This document shows positions 56,928-64,000 of a DNA stretch of 64,000 nucleotides, in pieces; positions within the stretch are counted from its first letter, which is position 1; every line of letters starts with the position of its first letter. Location of the stretch: the NCBI RefSeq assembly GCF_032452875.1, contig NC_083868.1:37056537-37120536 (forward strand). The letters are read 5' to 3'. The position numbers were made by a program, and so were the translations under genes. A model generated the notes under the pieces. The model was not told the DNA's origin. It searched no databases and was given only the letters and a program-made list of their open reading frames with translations. Origin of the DNA: Bos javanicus. Taxonomy: Eukaryota; Chordata; Mammalia; Artiodactyla; Bovidae.

Positions 56928-58698
56928 TCAGTTCAGTTCAGTTCAGTCACTCAGTCCTGTCCGACTCTTTGTGACCCCATGGACTGCAGCACTCCAGGAT
57001 TTCCTGTCCATCATCAACTCTCGGAGCTTACTCAAACTCATGTCCATTCAGTCAGTGATGCCATCCAACTATCTCATCCTCTGTCATCCCCTTCTCCTCC
57101 TGCCTTCAATCTTTCTCAACATCAAGGACTTTTCCAATGAATCAGTTCTTTGCATCAGGTGGCCAAAGGATTGGAGTTTCAGCTTCAGCATCAGTCCTTT
57201 GAATGTATATTCAGGAATGATTGCCTTTAGGATGCACTGGTTTGATCTCCTGGCAGGCCAAGGGACTCTTAAGAGTCTTTTCCAACTCCGCAGTTCAAAG
57301 GCATCAATTCTTCAGTGCTCAGCTTTCTTAATAGTCCAACTCTCACATCTGTACATGAATACTGGAAAAACCGTAGCCTTGACTATACGGACCTTTGTTG
57401 GCAAAGTAATGTCTCTGCTTTTTAATATGCTGTGTAGGTTGGTCTTAGCTCTTTTTCCAAGGAGCAAGTGTCTTGTAATTTCATGGCTGCAGTCACCATC
57501 TGCAGTGATTTTGGAGCCCAGAAAAATAGTCTCTCACTGTTTCCATTATTTCCCCGTCTATTTGCCATAAAGTGATGGGACCGGATGCCATGATCTTAGT
57601 TTTCTGAATGTTGAATTTTAAGCCAATGTTTTCACTCTTTTCTTTCACTTTCATCAAGAGACTCTTTAGTTCTTCATTTTCTGCCATAAGAGTGGTGTCA
57701 GCTGCATATCTGAGGTTATTGATATTTCTCCTGGCTATCTTGGTTCCAGCTTGTGCTTCATCCAGCCTGGCTTTTCACATGATGTTCTGCATATAAGTTA
57801 AGTAAGCAGGGTGACAATATACAGCCTTGACAGACGCCTTTTCCTATTTGGCACCAGTTCATTGTTCCATTTCTTGTTCTAACTGTTGCTTCATGACCTG
57901 CATACAGATTTCTCAGGAGGCTCTGGTATTCCCATCTCTTTAATAATTTTCCACAGTTTGTTGTGATCCACACTGTCAAAGATTTGGCATAGTGAATGAA
58001 GCAGATGTTTTTCTGGAATTCTCTTGCTTTTCTATGATGCAAAGGATGTTGGCAATTTTATCTCTGGTTCCTCTGCCTTTTCTAAATCCAGCTTGAACAT
58101 CTGGAAGTTCTCAGTTCAGGTACAGATAAAGCTTAGCTTGGAGAATTTTGAGCATTACTTTACTAGCATGTGCTGCTACTGCTGCTAAGTCACTTCAGTC
58201 ATGTCCGACTCTGTGTGACCCCATAGACGGCAGCCCACCAGGCTCCCCTGTCCCTGGGATTCTCCAGGCAAGAACACTGGAGTGGATTGCCATTTCCTTC
58301 TCCAATACATGTAAGTGAAAAGTGAAAGTGAAGTCGTTCAGTCGTTCAGTCGTGTCCGACTCTTAGTGACCCCATGGACTGCAGCCTACCAGGCCCCTCC
58401 GTCCATGGGATTTGCCAGGCAAGAGTACTGGAGTCGGGTGCCATTTGATGAGTGCAATTGTTTAGTAGTTTGAATATTATTTCAGATTGCCTTTCTTTGG
58501 GATTGGAATGAAAACTGACCTTTTCCAGTCTTGTGGCCACTGCTAATTTTTGCAAAATTGCTGTCATATTCTGTGCAGCACCTTAACAACATCATCTTTT
58601 AGGAACTGAAATAGCTCAGCTGGAATTCCATCACCTCCACTATTTTGTTTGCGGTGATGCTGCCTAAGGCCCACTTATCTTCACACTCCAGGATGTCT
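56928..58698 (-). mobile_element. BovB LINE, antisense, split by Bov-A2
   Basis: 56928-58172 runs from the CAGTT tail to the RT N-terminal block. 58447-58698 continues to the start of the RT (antisense of PSGGDGIPAEL-type text). Minus frames 57493-57687 and 57758-58042 show KGVCQGCILSPCLLN and ICFIHYAKSLTVW, with motif A damaged. YADD has become YAADT (AGCTGCATATC, antisense). The plus-strand 222-residue open frame at 56902-57570 is an antisense shadow. Confidence 0.94.
58173..58446 (-). mobile_element. Bov-A2 SINE (dimer) inside BovB
   Basis: Antisense: (CTG)n-like tail, right monomer, linker AAGTGAAAAGTGAAAGTGAA, then left monomer ending GGGTGCCATTTG. A duplicated CGTTCAGT word lies in the left monomer. 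It interrupts BovB at GCATGTG|ATGAGTGCAA. Confidence 0.96.
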
Positions 58699-60000
58699 AA
58701 AAAAACCTGTTGGGATGAAATCAAGTCACCTTTACAGAATTCTGTGCTGACCAGACAAGCTGAAATACGGAAAGCAGTTAAAACAACACCTGAGTAATTA
58801 TCTAAGGCATATCCAAGGTAACTTCACACTTGAATGTACAGCTCTCTATTGCTAGTACTACTATGTAACTATTCTCTGATTTTTCAGCACCTAGATATGT
58901 CAGTATAAAAAATCTTTTGGTTCATAAGAGAAGGTAAGACTATTTCAGCAGACTTAGTGGCTAAGAAGAAACCAATGAGTACTTATATTTTGCAATTCTG
59001 GTGAATATTACACGAAACATAACTGAAACCAAGTGCCAAAAGACTGCAAGAATAATGCCTCAAAGTATTTTACAATGTGAAGTTAAACTATGAAGTATAC
59101 CTTCCCAGATTTTTGGCATTGCAGTATCACAATAGCAAAGGGAATTCCAGTCTTTTCATCCCTTCTAAGTCCAAGGACTCGATTTTGTTACACTATTATT
59201 ATCAAAGATTAACTCAAGTTGGGTCTGAAACAAGATTATATAGAAGCAATGCAACAGTTGATCCTTGGTTATATTTGATTGACAGTGCTGAAAAATCTCC
59301 TCTGTTGCCAGTTGAAAAGCATGATTCAATGTCTTAAAGTAATGAGGAATATGGTAGGTAAAGTGCAGAGTAAGAAATAAATAATAACCTCTGACTTTTC
59401 AGTGTTACTTGATTGCCCAAGGAGGGTTTATTTGCCAAAAGTCACACAATATTGAGAAATAAGAAAGAAAGAAAACAAGCCTTATTGCCCAACCTTCTCA
59501 CCCAAACCGCCTTGGGACATATTCCAGGAACTGCATCATTCTTTTGGTTTGAGGATAATGATGTAAAACAGCGCCAATTCAGGCTTTTGAATATAAATGT
59601 ATTAAATACACTTGTGATGCACTTCTAATGGTCAAAGGAAGCCATAATAAAACAAACATTAAACATTTACTACAGCATTGCTCTTGGCTTATAAGTAAGG
59701 CTTCTAAAACCTATCATTTTATATCTGTGAAAAAATGTGATGATCACATTTTTGTGATGTCTTACGGCACTGAATATGTGAGGTGCAGCACCCTACCCAA
59801 GGACAATGACACACACCTTTCCCATAACAGGCTGTGATAGATAGAAAAAAAAATCTACTCATTAATCAATCAAAATCTCAATGAAAAAAAGTTGTCATGG
59901 GAAGCCTGTCCAGTATCCCTGCTTCTCTAACAAGATGTGCTCATAAAGAAAATGTAAAATTATAAAACGTGAAAGAGAATATGCCATATAATGACAGGCA
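58699..60000. other. Unique block without young repeats
   Basis: Three consecutive plus-strand open frames (59077-59337, 59413-59628 in one frame; 59628-59837 in another) encode no domain that I recognise, and stops lie between them. I do not call a gene. A short inverted word (TGTGATGATCACA at about 59737-59749) is present. Confidence 0.4.
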
Positions 60001-60366
60001 TACCAATCCCAAAGAAAGGCAATCCCAAGAATGTTCAAACTACCTCACAATTGCACTCATCTCACATGCTAGCAAAGTAATGCTCAAAATTCTCTGAGCC
60101 AGGCTTCAACAGTACATAAACTGTGAATTTCCACATGTTCAAGCTGGATTTATAAAAGGCACAGGAACCAGAGATCAAAATGCAACATCCATTGCATCAT
60201 AGAAAAAGCAAGAGAGCTCCAGAAAAATATCTGCTTCTGCTTTATTGATTACACCAAAGCCTTTGACTGTGTGGATCACAACAAACTGTGGAAAATTCTT
60301 AAAGAGACAGGAATACCAGACCACCTGACCTGCCTCCTGAGAAATCTGTATGCAGGTCTAGAAGCA

Positions 60367-60414
60367 ACAGTTAGAACAGGACATGGAACAACAGTTAGAA
60401 CAGGACATGGAACA
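60367..60414. repeat. 24-bp perfect tandem duplication
   Basis: The unit beginning ACAGTTAGAACAGGACATGG occurs at 60367-60390 and 60391-60414. ACAGTT of a third unit merges with the tail of the inserted antisense BovB. Confidence 0.93.
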
Positions 60415-60416
60415 AC

Positions 60417-61011
60417 AGTTCAGTTCAATCGCTCAGTCGTGTCTGACTCTTTGCGACCCCATGAACCGCAGCACGCCAGGCCTCCCTGTCCATCAACAAC
60501 TCCCAGAGTCCACCCAAACGCATGTCCATTGAGTCGGTGATGCCATCCAACCACCTCATCCTCTGTCGTCCCCTTCTCCTCCTGCCCTCAATCTTTCCCA
60601 GCATCAGGGTCTTTTCCAATGAGTCAGCTCTTCACATCAGGTGGCCAAGGTATTGAAGTTTCAGCTTCAACATCAGTCCTTCCAATGAACACCCAGGATT
60701 GATCTCCTTTAGGATGGACTGGTTGGATCTCCTTGCAGTCCAAGGGACTCTCAAGAGTCTTCTCCAACACCACAGTTCAAAAGCATAAATTCTTCTGCTC
60801 TCAGCTTTCTTTATAGTCCAACTCTCACATCCATACATGACCATTGGAAAAACCATAGCCTTGACTAGATGGACCTTTGTTGACAAAGTAATGTCTCTGC
60901 TTTTCAATATGCTGTCTAGGTTGGTCATAACTTTCCTTCCAAGGAGCAAGCGTCTTTTAATTTCATGGCTGTAATCACCATCTGCAGTGATTTTGGAGCC
61001 CAGAAAAATAG
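60417..61011 (-). mobile_element. BovB LINE 3' portion inserted inside a sense BovB
   Basis: Begins CAGTTCAATCGCTCAGTCG and is truncated at CCCAGAAAAATAG. Minus frames 60425-60619 and 60632-60949 keep KSQTRLSD at the C-terminus and CESWTIKKAESRRIYAFELW. It is less mutated than the host copy. A clear target-site duplication is not visible. Confidence 0.94.
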
Positions 61012-61853
61012 GCTGTTTCCAAAATTGGAAAGGAGTACATCAAAGTAGTATATTGTTACCCTAGTTATTTAAATTGTATGCAGAATCCATCATGTGAAAA
61101 TCCAGGCTGGATGAAGAACAAGCTGGAATCAAGATTGCCGGGAGAAATACCAAAAACCTCAGATATGCAGATGACACCACTCTTATGGCAGAAAATGAAG
61201 AACTAAAGAGCCTCTTGATGAATGTGAAAGAAGAGAGTGAAAACGTTGGCTTAAAACCTATCATTCAGAAAACTAAGATCATGGCATCTGGTCCTATCAC
61301 TTTATGGCAAATAGATGAGGAAACAGTGGAAACAGTGAGAGACTTTTTTTCTGGGCAGCAGCAGAGACATTACTTTGTCAACAAAGGTCTGTATAGTCAA
61401 GGCTATGGTTTTTCCAGTGGTCATGTATGGATGTGAGAGTTGGACTGTGAAGAAAGCTGAACACTGAAGAACTGATGCTTTTGAACTGTGGTGTTGGAGA
61501 AGACTCTTGAGAGTCCCTTGGACTGTAAGGGGATCCAACCAGTCCATCCTAAAGAAAATCATCCCTGAATATTCACTGGAAGGACTGATGTTGAAGCTGA
61601 AACTCCAATACTTTGGCCACCTGATGCAAAGAACCTACTCGTTTGAAAAGACCCTTATGCCGGGAAAGATTGAAGGCAGGAGGAGAAGGGATGACAGAAG
61701 ATAAGATGGTTGGGTGGCATCACTGACAGCATGGACATGAGTTTGATCAAGCTCAGGGAGTTGGTTTTGGACAGGGAAGCCTGGTGGGCTGCAGTCCATG
61801 GGGTCGCAGGTCGTCGGACACACTGAGTGTCTGAGCTGACTGAGTGACTGAAT

Positions 61854-62630
61854 GCTTAGTGCTTCTAATTGCAAAATCCTGAATTTATACTTCAGTATTC
61901 TCTGAAAGAATTCAGAAAATAACACGTTTTCTCCTTTATTCTCACAGTTCAGTTGGGGTTAAGGAGTCAGAGTGAAGCTTATTTATATATCCCTGAAAAG
62001 ATCATCCAGGGGAGACAGTACAGGGTTTTCTGCTTTGAAAAGGCAAGTAGGCTATGTGTCCAAGGCCGTCAATGAAATGAAATGCACTATGTTATTTTTG
62101 CCCTCCCCTCAGTTAGGTGAGCAAAATTTATTGAGCATATTGATTAAACTGTTTTCCATCATCTTCTCTGGGTTTTCCTGAAGTAGTAAAATGCCTACAG
62201 AATCTATATGTTGAAACTTAAAATGTTGACTTTGATTGCTGAAGGTAGAGCTAGTGTTTCCAATAGAGTAGAGTAATTGGGTTTGGGATTTACAAGGCCA
62301 GAATCCCCTAATGCCTCCTTATAGTTGTGCGGTGTTTTAAGTTTTTAAAAATTTTGCTAAGTATAGATTCAAATTTGGTTTTGTTTACCATGAGATTTTA
62401 AGCAAAATAAAGGAAGAGAGAAGATTTTTTTATTCTTTATATCATACTATAAAATCTCTCATGTTTTAGTGATAAAATGTGATAGATTAATGTACCAATT
62501 GAATCTTTTTAGGTCATTATACCTCAGGTCTCTCTCTCACACACACACATACACATAGCATATTTTCTATGTAGAGAACATACGTTGTTTAAAACAAAGT
62601 AAGAACGATCTCTTAAATCATATTTGTTTG
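61854..62630. other. Unique DNA with a (TC)n(AC)n microsatellite
   Basis: The microsatellite is at about 62529-62556. No gene recognised. An 69-codon plus frame at 61972-62181 has no known domain. Confidence 0.5.
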
Positions 62631-62833
62631 TTTCGGTCACTAAGTTGTGTCCGACTCTTTTGGGACTCCATGGACTATAGTTCCCCAGGCTCCTCTGCTC
62701 CATGGGATTTACCAGGCAAGAATACTGGAGTGCATTGACATTTCTATCTCCAGGGGATCTTCCCAACCCAGAGACTGAATCCATATGTCCTGACTGGAAG
62801 GCATATTTTTTACCACTGAGCCACCAGAGAAGT
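62631..62833 (-). mobile_element. Bov-tA SINE
   Basis: Antisense, beginning GGTCACTAAGTTGTGTCCGAC and ending CACTGAGCCACCAGAGAAGT. The head is moderately diverged. Confidence 0.93.
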
Positions 62834-62875
62834 AAAATAAAGATTAGGTTTTATTGGCTACTGATAATTTTTTCT

Positions 62876-62996
62876 GGGCCTCCCTGATGGCTCAGCGGTA
62901 AAGAGTCTGCCTGTCAATAGAGAAAACGAAGGTTCAACCCCTGGTGGGCTACAGTCCATGGGGTCGCAGAGTCAGACACAACTGAGCGAGTAATAG
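62876..62996 (+). mobile_element. Bov-tA SINE with internal deletion
   Basis: The head (GGCCTCCCTGATGGCTCAGCGG, B-box GGTTCAACCCCTGG) joins directly to the 3' part (TGGGCTACAGTCCATGGGG). About 85 bp of the body is missing. The words at the two normal break points share CCTGG. Confidence 0.92.
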
Positions 62997-63269
62997 CACA
63001 ACATTAAGGAGTTAACAGCAATTACTTTTCTTAATATATTCAGTTCAATTCAGTTCAACAAATATATTAATATGTAAGTAACTTCGTGTCAGACACTTTG
63101 TTAATTAGATAGTAGAAAGGGGAAAACAAAATGCAGTTCTGCTCTCTAGCTGCTCAGTCTAGCTCAAAAACAAATTTGAATATTGTAGTCATATATCTTT
63201 GATATTAAGTTACCAATTTTTACTCTTTTGCATGTTTTACTTTTATTAAATACTTAAAGAGCAGTTTTC
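62997..63269 (+). repeat. Ancient dispersed repeat trace
   Basis: CAGTTCAACAAATATATTAATATG..., then GTCAGACACTTTGTTAATTAG and CAGTTCTGCTCTCTAGCTGCTCAG, match the unnamed old repeat at low identity. Confidence 0.45.
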
Positions 63270-64000
63270 TGTTCACAGAAAAATTAGGGGAAGTTACAGA
63301 CATTTTCTATATACTGCCTACTCCTACACATGCACAGCCTCCCCTATTAGCAACATCCCCCACCAGACACGTTTGCTACAATTGATGAACTTGCATTGGT
63401 ACAACATACCCACCTGTATTTTATACTTTATACTAGGGTTCTGTATATTTTGTACTTTTTGTGGATTTGGACAAATGTTTGATAACATGTACCCATCATT
63501 ATAGTATCATATAGATTATTTTTATTGACCTAAAAATCTCCTGTGACCTCTCCACCTCCTCATCCCTCTCAACTTCTGGAAACCACGGATCTTTTTACCA
63601 TCTCCATAGTTTTGCCTTTTCCTGAACATCATATAGTTGGAATCATATAGTACATAGCCATTTCAGACTGGCTTCTTTCACTTAGTATTTAAATTTCCTC
63701 CATATCACTTCATGGCTTGAGAGCTTATTCCTTTTTTAGCACTGAATAGTGTTCCTTTGTGTGAATGGTCCACAGTTTACTTATCCTTTCACCTATTGTA
63801 AAACATCTTATTTGTTTACAAGTTTTGGCAATTGGGACTTTCCCAGTGGGCCAGTGGTTAAGACTCCACACTTCCAATGCAGGAGGCATGTGTTCAATAC
63901 CCGGTCTGGGAATCAGTATTCCACCTGCCTCGCAGTGTGCCCTAACAAAACAAACTAAACACATTTTGGCAAGTATGGAGAAAACTGTTGTAAACATGGG
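63270..64000 (-). mobile_element. Old L1 fragment, antisense, split by a CHR SINE
   Basis: GGAAACCACGGATCTTTTTACC, AGTTTTGCCTTTTCCTGAAC, ATATAGTTGGAATCATATAGT, CACTTCATGGCTTGAGAGC and CAAGTTTTGGCAATT are antisense blocks of an old mammalian L1. It resumes at 63973 and runs out of the window. Confidence 0.75.
63832..63963 (+). mobile_element. CHR-type tRNA-derived SINE (older than Bov-tA)
   Basis: GGGACTTTCCCAGTGGGCCAGTGGTTAAGACTCCAC, CCAATGCAGGAGGCATGTGTTCAATACCC and a short A/C-rich tail (AACAAAACAAACTAAAC) are the tRNA-like head and body of the cetartiodactyl CHR family, without a Bov-A part. An exact 9-bp target-site duplication TTTTGGCAA lies at 63823-63831 and 63964-63972. Confidence 0.85.

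Larger units (their letters stand above)
60001..61853 (+). mobile_element. BovB LINE, sense, split by an opposite BovB
   Basis: The left part 60001-60416 covers the RT start to just before motif B (FIDYTKAFDCVDHNKLW). The right part 61012-61853 resumes at KLERST-type text and reaches the 3' end (GACTGAGTGACTGAA). The two halves are contiguous in element coordinates. YADD is intact near 61155-61175. An internal deletion of about 140 bp joins CTGGGC directly to AGCAGAGACATTAC at 61352-61362. Confidence 0.93.

Noticed and set aside
56902..57570. 222-residue plus-strand open frame
   Set aside because: Antisense of the BovB at 56928-58698. It begins inside the 3' tail and has no independent features.
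59077..59837. Host gene in three consecutive open frames
   Set aside because: Different frames with stops between, no recognisable domain, no convincing splice or promoter context. Left as an unassigned unique block.

Overview
The window is nuclear DNA from a ruminant, most likely a bovid. The evidence is the repeat content: RTE-clade BovB LINEs with their 3'-end derivatives (Bov-A, the Bov-A2 dimer, and Bov-tA with a tRNA-like head), together with ruminant L1 (L1-BT type) 3' ends. These occur in this combination only in ruminants. Repeat names come from remembered family sequences, not from a search. I found no host protein-coding exon, no rRNA or functional tRNA gene, no CRISPR array and no bacterial-type operon. 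The window reads as an AT-rich gene desert or a very long intron.

By adding up the intervals, about 19 kb (roughly 30%) is BovB, in 18 copies split about evenly between the strands. Almost every long open reading frame here is either a BovB reverse transcriptase/C-terminal fragment or its antisense shadow. The main copies lie at 1-1956 (two copies head to head), 5.9-6.6, 12.2-13.8, 15.0-15.4, 21.4-23.6, 27.8-28.8, 29.6-32.6 (a second head-to-head pair), 34.4-35.7, 45.2-46.4, 50.4-50.8, 53.6-55.5, 56.9-58.7 and 60.0-61.9 kb (one copy inside another). The best-preserved coding remnant is on the minus strand at 21834-22886, where motifs A, B and the YADD box of the reverse transcriptase are all readable. 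One copy at 34.4 kb keeps the start of the endonuclease domain.

About 17 Bov-tA, 5 Bov-A/Bov-A2 and one older CHR-type SINE are scattered between and inside the LINEs, several with exact target-site duplications (TSDs). Older layers include MIR pieces, an L2-like tail, MER5-like DNA, diverged L1 fragments (17.8-18.6, 52.1, 55.9-56.7, 63.3-64.0 kb) and an ERVL-MaLR type solo LTR at 9.5-10.2 kb. Nesting gives a relative time order: MIR, then MaLR LTR, then Bov-tA at 9.5-10.4 kb; old L1, then CHR SINE at 63.8 kb; BovB, then Bov-A2 at 58.2 kb.

There is no new gene system here that I can support. The useful observations concern retrotransposition and repair. Two insertions carry the signature of 5' inversion by twin priming, each with overlap at the inversion and flanking TSDs: a BovB at 21440-23600 and an L1-BT at 36741-37486. 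An L1 composite inside a Bov-tA (16283-16989) looks like a 3' transduction. One BovB has its segments out of order (34.4-35.7 kb). Three sites carry hairpins typical of template-switch mutation (6.0, 35.0 and 41.5 kb), and 47251-47330 is a perfect 40-bp tandem duplication. The remaining unique stretches show no recognisable exons. The blocks at 26.9-27.6, 43.9-44.5 and 58.7-60.0 kb are the best places to look for conserved non-coding function.
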